A stretch of 64,000 bases of DNA from a virus: positions 1 to 64,000 of IMG/VR virus record IMGVR_UViG_3300037086_000474. One strand, 5' to 3'. Made by a program: the position numbers and the translations under genes. Shown here one piece after another: positions 40,078-46,292 of this stretch. The notes beneath the pieces are model-generated. The model was not told the origin of the DNA and searched no databases. It was given only the letters and a program-made list of their open reading frames with translations. Within the stretch, counting starts at the first letter, position 1. Every line of letters begins with the position of its first letter.

Positions 40078-40618
40078 TAACCAGATCGTCCCGGGATTTG
40101 ATGAAGATTTGAACAATGAAATCATCATTACCTTGAGGAAGATCGGCACAGTGCCCCAATGTCTTTCTTTTGAGCTGAAGGGACATATTGACACTTACAA
40201 CTCTGGATTCTTTCAGAAGCAAGTCAATAAGGTCATTGCAGCTGGGTACATCTATCTCATCTTCAATGCCAATGGACTCAACTACCTCTCGAGCACAGGC
40301 ATCGGTTCCTTCACCTCGTTTCTCAAGACAGTAAAGACGAAGAATGGAGACGTTGTGTTTGTTGGAATGCAAAGCAAGGTGTTCGAAATTTTTCAGCTTC
40401 TTGGGTTCCAACAGTTCTTCAAGTTCTCGAACACAATCGAAGACGCCATTTTATTTTTCACGACTACTAAGAAAGGTCCTGCGAGCCTTTTTCCAAAAAC
40501 TTTTGCATGTCCTATCTGTGATCACAAGCTCAGGGCGTCGAAGAACGGAAGGTTTCGCTGTCCTTCTTGCAAAACTGTTCTTCTTCTGACCGAAAAGGCA
40601 GAGGTGCTTCTCGGATGA
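40067..40618 (+). CDS. STAS-domain (anti-sigma-antagonist-like) protein with C-terminal zinc ribbon
   Basis: 183 residues from a GTG, overlapping the phosphatase by 11 bases. Residues 25-130 fit STAS: SFELKGHIDTYNSGFFQKQV, then LNYLSSTGIGSF, where Ser76 aligns with the phosphorylated serine of SpoIIAA/RsbV-type proteins, though the preceding Asp is Ser. The tail holds a zinc ribbon (CPICDHKL...RCPSCK). Could mimic or titrate a host partner-switching regulator and so affect sigma-factor use (inference). Confidence 0.85.
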   Translation: MSYNNQIVPGFDEDLNNEIIITLRKIGTVPQCLSFELKGHIDTYNSGFFQKQVNKVIAAGYIYLIFNANGLNYLSSTGIGSFTSFLKTVKTKNGDVVFVGMQSKVFEIFQLLGFQQFFKFSNTIEDAILFFTTTKKGPASLFPKTFACPICDHKLRASKNGRFRCPSCKTVLLLTEKAEVLLG

Positions 40619-40694
40619 AAGGGCATTCCAAACTTCGCTCCACAGCCTATGAGAACATATTTGCCTCATGGCATATTTTTAGTAGGAGACACAC

Positions 40695-40949
40695 ATGATA
40701 CTTCAAACATTTGACCATGCGAAACTGAAGCTTCTCTTTTCAGATGGAAGAACGTTTGTTTGTACTGAGGACTCACACTATAAGGTATGGACCGTCGCTC
40801 AGAAGGGAAATGAAGTAGTAGTGCAGTGGGGTAGGATTGGCAACAAGATCCAAGACCAGACCAAAAAGTTTTACAATGATTTTTCAGCCAAACGCTTCAT
40901 CAACGAAAAGATTGAAGAGAAGAAAAAGAAAGGCTATGTGGAGATATGA
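40695..40949 (+). CDS. stand-alone WGR-domain protein
   Basis: 84 residues, essentially only a WGR domain: YKVWTVAQKGNEVVVQWGRI with the Q-W-G-R-I-G core, then FINEKIEEKKKKGYVEI, the K-x-K-x-G-Y ending. WGR domains in PARPs and some bacterial proteins bind nucleic-acid ends. No catalytic domain is attached, so a DNA-binding or adaptor role is likely. SD AGGAGA; GCATATTTTT precedes it. Confidence 0.88.
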   Translation: MILQTFDHAKLKLLFSDGRTFVCTEDSHYKVWTVAQKGNEVVVQWGRIGNKIQDQTKKFYNDFSAKRFINEKIEEKKKKGYVEI

Positions 40950-41242
40950 GAATCGGTTCTTGGGAGATCAAACGAATCGTTCCCAAATGGGCAACTCAAC
41001 GCAACATGTATTGGCGATGTCCTGTTTGCAAAAACATAAGTCGACTTGCTTTTGCAAAAGATGGTAGGACTCTCTTCCAAATCATGCTCGATGAGAAAAC
41101 CACAAAGCTTGACAGCATGACACTCACCTGTGGAACTTGCAAATCGAAGATCACATTCATGGCTGCTGATGAAATTGCTGTGAAGATTGCAGAAATCAAA
41201 GCAGAAGAGCTCGAGAAAGCGTCGGCGTCTGGTGATAACTAA
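40946..41242 (+). CDS. zinc-ribbon protein
   Basis: 98 residues, ATGA-coupled to the WGR gene. YWRCPVCKNISRL and LTCGTCKSKITF form a four-cysteine zinc ribbon separated by a basic strand region. Acidic helix at the end. May work with the WGR protein on DNA; inferred from coupling only. Confidence 0.78.
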   Translation: MRIGSWEIKRIVPKWATQRNMYWRCPVCKNISRLAFAKDGRTLFQIMLDEKTTKLDSMTLTCGTCKSKITFMAADEIAVKIAEIKAEELEKASASGDN

Positions 41243-41411
41243 AGACCTTTCAAAATCTTTAATTTGGCAAGAAGCCAAGCGTCTTTTGGATCCAGAACCA
41301 CTTCTGACTTGTGCGTATTGTAAATATCATTCGCACAACAATTATTGCTTGAAATCATCCAATAGTCAGGAAACTGAAGATGAAGATTCCTGTCAGTATT
41401 TTACCACATAG
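41232..41411 (+). CDS. Cys-rich mini-protein 1 (diverged)
   Basis: 59 residues from a GTG overlapping the preceding stop by 11 bases. WQEAKRLLDPEPLLTCAYCK, then YC and SCQYF give four cysteines in the order and approximate spacing of the following mini-proteins. Confidence 0.65.
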   Translation: MITKDLSKSLIWQEAKRLLDPEPLLTCAYCKYHSHNNYCLKSSNSQETEDEDSCQYFTT

Positions 41412-41422
41412 GGGATAGAGAT

Positions 41423-41587
41423 ATGAAGAAACGGGTGTCACTTTCGAAATGGGTTGGAATGAGGATTCTTCATAAACCCAACCGTGGTCTTTCCAAAAAC
41501 CATCAACCACAGCCTTTTACACTTCGCGTTTCAGCCGCCGAACTTGAGCGAAGAATTGAGTCTCTGAGTAAAAGAGACGGGGCATAG
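41423..41587 (+). CDS. small basic protein
   Basis: 54 residues, SD GGGGAT weak. Basic N-terminus (MKKRVSLSKWVGMRILHK), then a short helix LRVSAAELERRIESLSKR. No cysteines, so not a member of the flanking family. Possibly DNA-binding. Confidence 0.5.
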   Translation: MKKRVSLSKWVGMRILHKPNRGLSKNHQPQPFTLRVSAAELERRIESLSKRDGA

Positions 41588-41601
41588 TGTCTCCATATTT
41601 G

Positions 41602-41766
41602 ATGGCAAAAAATCTTTTAGAGAACAAAAAATGCAAATCTTGCATTGGAACTCTCTATAACTCTGAATGTCCTCTTCATCCTCATCGCCCCCGCGCGGAG
41701 ACATGCTCTTGTTGGGAAAAGAAACCATCGAACACTCCAGAAGAGTATTTTGGTATAAAAGTTTAG
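41602..41766 (+). CDS. Cys-rich mini-protein 2
   Basis: 54 residues. AKNLLENKKCKSCIGTLYNS, then C and ETCSCWEKK. Family pattern A-K-x-L-L-x-x-K-x-C-x-x-C...C...C-x-W. No strong SD. Confidence 0.65.
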   Translation: MAKNLLENKKCKSCIGTLYNSECPLHPHRPRAETCSCWEKKPSNTPEEYFGIKV

Positions 41767-41767
41767 A

Positions 41768-41920
41768 ATGAGCGAGGATCAAATTGCAAAGATGCTTCTA
41801 GAGGGAAAGAATTGTGAGACATGTTGGCGTATGGGAGTGGAATGCGGAGAGTCCACTCAAAATATTGATGCCAATTTTGTTTGCAGGAGTTGGGAGGAGA
41901 ATATATTCTTAAAAAAATGA
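41768..41920 (+). CDS. Cys-rich mini-protein 3
   Basis: 50 residues. IAKMLLEGKNCETCWRMGVE, then C and FVCRSWEE. Overlaps the next ATG by 4 bases (ATGA). Four cysteines suggest one zinc site. Confidence 0.72.
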   Translation: MSEDQIAKMLLEGKNCETCWRMGVECGESTQNIDANFVCRSWEENIFLKK

Positions 41921-42114
41921 CTGAGGATAAAATCGCCAAAAATCTTCTTGCCAATAAAACGTGTGACACTTGCATGTCATTAGAATGCTCTCGTCATGAT
42001 CACACGGCCGACGACACTTGTGAAAGATGGAGAGGGTCTAGTTGGCAGAAGACATTGCCAAGAAATGGCTTGATGGAACCCTTAGTAGAAGGACCACTTG
42101 GAAAAATCTATTGA
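41917..42114 (+). CDS. Cys-rich mini-protein 4
   Basis: 65 residues. IAKNLLANKTCDTCMSLEC and ADDTCERW. An added Pro/Leu-rich tail of about 20 residues. The ATGA start is preferred to longer in-frame readings. Confidence 0.75.
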   Translation: MTEDKIAKNLLANKTCDTCMSLECSRHDHTADDTCERWRGSSWQKTLPRNGLMEPLVEGPLGKIY

Positions 42115-42268
42115 ACCTTACAAACTTGCTAAGATCCTTCTTTTGATGGATGAGAGATCTTGTAAAAACTGCACTAGCGCAGATTGCGGAGCTAACCAAT
42201 ATGAGCCTTTTCTTCAGCAATTTGGAGACTATTTATGTGAAAACTGGGAAAATTTCGACACACCGTGA
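42098..42268 (+). CDS. Cys-rich mini-protein 5, probable TTG start
   Basis: 56 residues from TTG 42098 (SD AGAAGG; in-frame stop just upstream), or 40 from ATG 42146. LAKILLLMDERSCKNCTSAD, then C and YLCENWEN complete the family pattern. Its stop abuts the next promoter octamer directly. Confidence 0.65.
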   Translation: MEKSIEPYKLAKILLLMDERSCKNCTSADCGANQYEPFLQQFGDYLCENWENFDTP

Positions 42269-42298
42269 TTTTAGAGCAAATGGACAATAAGTTAGAAT
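42269..42298 (+). promoter_or_regulatory. promoter, TTTTAGAG-N16-TAGAAT class, leaderless
   Basis: TTTTAGAG 42269-42276, 16 bases, TAGAAT 42293-42298, 6 bases, ATG 42305 (another in-frame ATG at 42299). No SD. Same A-T-G-N-N-N-A-T-G arrangement as the promoter at 43608. Confidence 0.75.
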
Positions 42299-42304
42299 AT
42301 GATC

Positions 42305-43057
42305 ATGTTGGAAACCTCTAAAAAGGTGATTGAGACTCTTCGCAAAGCAGGATTTGAAGCCCTGGTCGCTGGTGGAGCGGTCCGGGACATGGTCATGGGT
42401 CTCCAGCCAAAAGATGTAGACATCGCCTCAGATGCCAGTGTGGAAGATATCAAGAAACTCTTCAAAACCATTCCTGTTGGAGAGAGTTTTGGAGTTTGTA
42501 TCGTTCTGGTAGATGGGCATTCCTTCGAAATTGCGCGTTTCCGCGCGGACGGTGAGTATCTGGATGGAAGACGCCCTTCATCCGTGGAGTTTAGCTCGAT
42601 GGAGGAGGATGCGAAAAGGCGCGATCTCACCGTGAATGGTCTTTTCTGGGATCCCACTTCCGACAAGGTGATCGACTTCGTGGGTGGAATGGAAGACATC
42701 AAGGCGGGAAGAATCCGCTTCATTGGCAATGCTCAGTCTCGTATCGACGAGGATCGGCTGAGGATGCTGAGGGCGGTTCGCTTTGCGCTGAAACTGGGGT
42801 TCAAATTCGATCAGAAGGATTTCGAGGTGGTGAAGAGCAACGCGCATCGTATCCACGACATTTCTGCCGAGAGGATCCGCGAGGAGCTGAACAAGATGCT
42901 GCGCATTGGAAAACCTCGTCAGATGCTGGAGATGCTGCGAGACACTGGTCTCCTGAAGGAGATTCTGCCTGAAGTCATGAAGATGATCGACTGTGGTCAG
43001 AATCCCAAGTGGCATCCGGAGGGAGCCCGGGTCCAGAAAATCATTTACATAGATTGA
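42305..43057 (+). CDS. cca: CCA-adding enzyme/poly(A) polymerase, N-terminal nucleotidyltransferase part
   Basis: 250 residues (252 from ATG 42299). ALVAGGAVRDMVMG is the G-G-x-V-R-D motif and KDVDIASDA the catalytic D-x-D. RRDLTVNGLFWDP and IDEDRLRMLRAVRFALKLGF are the base-binding/flexible-loop motifs of class II tRNA nucleotidyltransferases; the arm domain ends at QNPKWHPEG. In intact enzymes H-P-E-G is followed by D-V-W-E-H-T and an HD domain; here nine unrelated residues and a stop follow, and the HD part is a separate gene at 43644. C/G-rich in its second half. It would maintain tRNA 3' CCA ends if the halves cooperate. Confidence 0.9.
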   Translation: MLETSKKVIETLRKAGFEALVAGGAVRDMVMGLQPKDVDIASDASVEDIKKLFKTIPVGESFGVCIVLVDGHSFEIARFRADGEYLDGRRPSSVEFSSMEEDAKRRDLTVNGLFWDPTSDKVIDFVGGMEDIKAGRIRFIGNAQSRIDEDRLRMLRAVRFALKLGFKFDQKDFEVVKSNAHRIHDISAERIREELNKMLRIGKPRQMLEMLRDTGLLKEILPEVMKMIDCGQNPKWHPEGARVQKIIYID

Positions 43058-43064
43058 AAGTAGA

Positions 43065-43088
43065 AACCCCTCGAAAGAGGGGTTTTTT
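43065..43088 (+). terminator. terminator after the CCA N-terminal gene
   Basis: AACCCCTC / GAGGGGTT stem, GAAA loop, six T. Ends the leaderless transcript. Confidence 0.88.
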
Positions 43089-43141
43089 GTTTCTTTAATA
43101 AAAGTTATATTTCCGTTTTTCATCATCCATGTCCCTGTTCT

Positions 43142-43148
43142 AAGATAA
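43142..43148 (+). promoter_or_regulatory. candidate late promoter motif inside the split cca locus
   Basis: AAGATAA within CTAAGATAATAC, 35 bases before the ATG at 43184, matching the spacing at fibre genes. Confidence 0.5.
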
Positions 43149-43183
43149 TACTGAATGCATTCATTTCTATAGGAGGACACAAC

Positions 43184-43564
43184 ATGTCTAGATCTCGTCA
43201 CAGTAGAGAGTTTCAACTCGTTCGCAGTGTTCAAGCAGAAATCATCGTGCTCAAGCAGCAAGTTCTTGATCTGCAGGACAGAGTGGCAGCATTGGATGGT
43301 GCACCAGCACCAACTCCAATCATTCCACCCGTAGTAGATCCAGTAACTCAACCACCTGTTGATCCAGATGTTCATCAGGATCCACCACCACCCGTTGTTC
43401 CTATTACTCCAGTTCCAGAACCAGCACCAACTCCTGATCCGACACCAGTTCCAGCTCCTGATGCTCCTGCCCCTGCGCAAGCTCCAGATCAGCCAGCACC
43501 TGCACCAGCAGTTGATCCAAATGCTCCTGTCCCTCCATCAACTGCAGCTCGCAGAATGAACTAG
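43184..43564 (+). CDS. Pro/Ala-rich protein with short coiled coil, inserted between the cca halves
   Basis: 126 residues, strong SD AGGAGG. First 40 residues basic then coiled coil (EIIVLKQQVLDLQDRVAAL); the rest is a Pro/Ala/Asp linker (VPEPAPTPDPTPVPAPDAPA). Looks like a virion surface or spacer protein; a similar Pro-rich start occurs in the holin-like gene at 61959. Own late motif and terminator: a complete late unit between two enzyme halves. Confidence 0.75.
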   Translation: MSRSRHSREFQLVRSVQAEIIVLKQQVLDLQDRVAALDGAPAPTPIIPPVVDPVTQPPVDPDVHQDPPPPVVPITPVPEPAPTPDPTPVPAPDAPAPAQAPDQPAPAPAVDPNAPVPPSTAARRMN

Positions 43565-43588
43565 AAACTAGAGATCACAAGCATAATA

Positions 43589-43611
43589 TGGGGCCGAAAG
43601 GCCCCATTTTT
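43589..43611 (+). terminator. terminator whose T-run is the -35 of the next promoter
   Basis: TGGGGCC / GGCCCCA stem with GAAA loop, T-run 43607-43611. The last four T are the first four bases of the TTTTAGAG octamer. Confidence 0.85.
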
Positions 43612-43637
43612 AGAGCCCATAGCATATATGATAAGAT
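43608..43637 (+). promoter_or_regulatory. promoter, TTTTAGAG-N16-TAAGAT class, leaderless
   Basis: TTTTAGAG 43608-43615, 16 bases, TAAGAT 43632-43637, 6 bases, ATG 43644 (in-frame ATG also at 43638). No SD. Confidence 0.75.
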
Positions 43638-43643
43638 ATGTTC

Positions 43644-44354
43644 ATGAATGACGAACTGCTGATCAATGGACGCAAAGCAATCCTTGGACCCGTGGAGCCC
43701 TACGATCAGCACAACCCTGATCACAATGACCCTACCAAATATGTCCTCACTCCTGGAGATGTGTGGGAGCACACCATCCGTGTCATGGAGGGGATGGTTG
43801 AGCTGGGCAAGAAGGATGACGATGTGATGATGTGGTCCGTTCTGCTGCACGATGTTGGAAAGCCCGTTGTTTCCACTATTGAGAACGGTGTCATCAGGTC
43901 GAAGGGGCACTCTAAAGCTGGTGCGGAGATCACTGAGGATATTCTGACCAGGCTGAAGTTCTCCAATGACTTCATTGAGTCTGTTCGTGAGATTGTGTAT
44001 GCTCACATGATCCCCTTTGATGTTGATAGGATGAAGAAGTCCACTCTGAGGAAGTTCCTGGCGAGGAAGGACATCGAAGGCCTGATCAACATTGGAATGG
44101 CGGATTGTATGGGAACTGAGGGAAACTCCGAGTTCATTCTGGAGTGGAAGGGTTTCATTGACAAGAAGAGGGAGGAATTCAAGGCTCAGGAACTGCTGCC
44201 CAGGCCCTTCATCACCGGTCGGGATCTGATCGAGCTGGGAATGAGTCCTGGACCCACCTTCAAGAAAATTCTGGGAGAGGTCTTCGACAAGCAGCTGGAA
44301 GGAGAGCTGATCAGCAAAGAGGATGCGATCCATTACGTGAAGAGTAATTATTAG
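43644..44354 (+). CDS. CCA-adding enzyme, C-terminal HD-domain part
   Basis: 236 residues. After ~35 residues of unique N-terminus, GDVWEHTIRVMEGMVELGKK begins exactly where the N-terminal gene stops. SVLLHDVGKPVV is the HD motif, with GHSKAGAEITEDILTRLKFS following. Then KKSTLRKFLARK, PFITGRDLIELGMSPGPTFK and the KQLEGELISKEDAI end, as in bacterial tRNA nucleotidyltransferases with 2',3'-phosphohydrolase HD domains. Codon use is C/G-rich like the end of the N-terminal gene, supporting a common origin. Confidence 0.9.
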   Translation: MNDELLINGRKAILGPVEPYDQHNPDHNDPTKYVLTPGDVWEHTIRVMEGMVELGKKDDDVMMWSVLLHDVGKPVVSTIENGVIRSKGHSKAGAEITEDILTRLKFSNDFIESVREIVYAHMIPFDVDRMKKSTLRKFLARKDIEGLINIGMADCMGTEGNSEFILEWKGFIDKKREEFKAQELLPRPFITGRDLIELGMSPGPTFKKILGEVFDKQLEGELISKEDAIHYVKSNY

Positions 44355-44397
44355 AAAAAGCGCAGTGGATTGAAATTGTACCGCATTATTGAAAACC

Positions 44398-44424
44398 AAG
44401 GCCGCTGAAAAGCGGCCTTCTCTT
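44398..44424 (+). terminator. terminator after the cca C-terminal gene
   Basis: Perfect 9-base stem AAGGCCGCT / AGCGGCCTT, GAAA loop, T-rich tail. The gap to the next gene holds only this and the late motif. Confidence 0.85.
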
Positions 44425-44462
44425 TTATCAGTCTGCCATAGCATTTCTCCTAAGCCGCCCGA

Positions 44463-44469
44463 AAGATAA
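44463..44469 (+). promoter_or_regulatory. candidate late promoter motif
   Basis: AAGATAA in GAAAGATAAAC, 32 bases before the ATG at 44502. Confidence 0.45.
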
Positions 44470-44501
44470 ACAAAACACTACTTTCTCAAATGGGGGAAAC
44501 T

Positions 44502-46064
44502 ATGGCCGTAGATACACTAATTCTTCTTAATGGAAGTACGGGACAACTTGTCATTCCTGATCTTGGAATAGAACTTCCTGCAGGAGATGATCTTGATCTT
44601 CTACAATCATCAGAGGACGAACAACTTTTAGAATCTACTGATCTTTCTACCGCCATGGGAGTTACCGGCGTTACGGTGAAGCTCAATGGTGGTTCGGCGA
44701 TGACATACCAGAACGTCATCGATTATCTACAAAAAATTTCTTTCTATTTCAATCTTGATTATGCCTACATTTCTGGAAAAGATTCTGCCACAGATATCAC
44801 TGGAGCAGAACTAGAGAGATTGACTGATGGGAGTGATGTATCTTCATCACCACAGTTGCATAATCACGACACTAGATATTACACACAGACACAACTTTCA
44901 ACTTCTGGACAATCAACCGTAAATTGGGGCAACATTTCTGGTGCTCCATCTTTTGGATCATTGCATTGGAAAGATCCAGCTGATAGAACAAATGCTGGCT
45001 ATGGTTCTGGCACAATGTTACCACTTACTGGAAATGCCATAGATGATGCTAGGATCGTTACTGATGATGGAGATGGCAAGGCTGCACAGTATGTTTGCGT
45101 GGCGATCTCCGGAGCTTGGAATGTTCAATGGATAAAAATAGCCGATGTCGATTGGGGAAATGCCTCTTCAATTGGGGTAACTCCAAATGGTAATCTAGGA
45201 TCATCTAATGTTCAGGCGGCTCTTTATGAACTGCAAGACGACATTGATGGTTTGTCTCTTGATGAGGCATACAACCGTGGATCATTGATCACTGTTGACA
45301 ATACAAATGTTAATTGGAAATTGACAAGTGCAAAGGTTTTTGAAGTAACTGACTCTGGTGGATCGAATGTTATATTTAGCGTGACTGGTGGAACAACCGG
45401 TGGTTCATTCTATTTCAATGGAACTGTGGCATCCACTATTGGAACAACAGCCGCTAATCTCACAATTTCTACAACAACTTCTGGAACCTTGAATATAAGT
45501 TCTTCTGGTACCTTGAATCTAAAAGATCAATACCTTACTTCAGGTATTCCTCTCAGTGAGAGTGGCGTAACAGGATTAGATGCTTATTTCTCTACTCACG
45601 CAACATCAATCATTGGAGCAATCAACTACTTAGCTGAAAATGTGGCTGGTGGAATGACTATAGTTGATGGCCAACTTTATATCTATGATTCGACTAGATC
45701 AAAACATCTCTCAGCCGCAAATATTGAATATGTTTTTGCAGATCTTAGTACTAAGGGAACCTATCTTGCAATTGGCAACGCACAAGCAACAACGATTGGA
45801 TACAAGCTTCCTACAAAAGCTACAATTATAGGAATTACTGCAATTGCAGACACCGCTGCTGATGGACAACAAATAGAAATACGAAAGAATAGTTCTGCAA
45901 CTCCAGTTGCCACATTCACATTTACTTCACAAGCTTATTCATCTTGGACAACTGATGTAGATCTTTTAGCTGGAGATATTCTACAAGCATTCTCCACTTG
46001 GTCAAGTGGAAGTCCAATCAAAAATGTGGTTGTTAGTGTATACGTTCGCTGGCGTACACCTTAA
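44502..46064 (+). CDS. tail-fibre protein with anchor, H-x-H motif and C-terminal head
   Basis: 520 residues; ATG 44502 preferred to 44490 because GGGGGAA then serves as SD. Anchor (IPDLGIELPAGDDLDLL, residues ~15-35) with a subdomain NGGSAMTYQNVIDYLQKIS shared with 47383 and 60857. HNHDTRYYTQTQLSTSGQ near 120 is the classical fibre H-x-H module. The C-terminal head begins near YDSTRSKHLSAA and ends W-R-T-P. A complete medium-size fibre. Confidence 0.8.
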   Translation: MAVDTLILLNGSTGQLVIPDLGIELPAGDDLDLLQSSEDEQLLESTDLSTAMGVTGVTVKLNGGSAMTYQNVIDYLQKISFYFNLDYAYISGKDSATDITGAELERLTDGSDVSSSPQLHNHDTRYYTQTQLSTSGQSTVNWGNISGAPSFGSLHWKDPADRTNAGYGSGTMLPLTGNAIDDARIVTDDGDGKAAQYVCVAISGAWNVQWIKIADVDWGNASSIGVTPNGNLGSSNVQAALYELQDDIDGLSLDEAYNRGSLITVDNTNVNWKLTSAKVFEVTDSGGSNVIFSVTGGTTGGSFYFNGTVASTIGTTAANLTISTTTSGTLNISSSGTLNLKDQYLTSGIPLSESGVTGLDAYFSTHATSIIGAINYLAENVAGGMTIVDGQLYIYDSTRSKHLSAANIEYVFADLSTKGTYLAIGNAQATTIGYKLPTKATIIGITAIADTAADGQQIEIRKNSSATPVATFTFTSQAYSSWTTDVDLLAGDILQAFSTWSSGSPIKNVVVSVYVRWRTP

Positions 46065-46089
46065 TTTTTTGGTAAAAAGAAAAATAAAG

Positions 46090-46290
46090 ATGACGGGGTA
46101 TTGGATAGCTTATGACAAAACAGTGATGGTAGTTGATCAGAATGATTTCAATAGTGGATCTCTTGTGAAGAAGATCATAGCAGATCCAACAGGAGATTGG
46201 AGTGGATCAGTTGGTCAATCACCACATTTGTATAGCGGGCATTTTGTCATCTCACAAGATGAAGTAATAAGATTGATTTTTGGAGATTAG
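46090..46290 (+). CDS. small protein, fibre-linked
   Basis: 66 residues; ATG 46090 avoids overlap with the fibre gene that an upstream ATG (46006) would cause. MTGYWIAYDKTVMVVDQNDF and a terminal helix QDEVIRLIFGD, loosely like the ends of the 3.7-9.6 kb family. SD weak. Confidence 0.6.
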   Translation: MTGYWIAYDKTVMVVDQNDFNSGSLVKKIIADPTGDWSGSVGQSPHLYSGHFVISQDEVIRLIFGD

Positions 46291-46292
46291 AA

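Noticed and set aside
41615-41644. TTTTAGAG at 41615 as a promoter
   Set aside because: No -10-like hexamer at 15-18 bases; the octamer falls within a Cys-rich mini-protein gene.
42578-43480. 300-residue reverse-strand open frame
   Set aside because: It lies antisense to the CCA N-terminal gene and the Pro-rich gene, crosses a terminator and promoter, and its composition (Trp/Tyr/Ile-rich, no motif) is the expected mirror of those genes.
43575-44444. 289-residue reverse-strand open frame
   Set aside because: Antisense to the HD gene and spanning two terminators; no domain recognised, while the + strand reading has clear HD-enzyme motifs.
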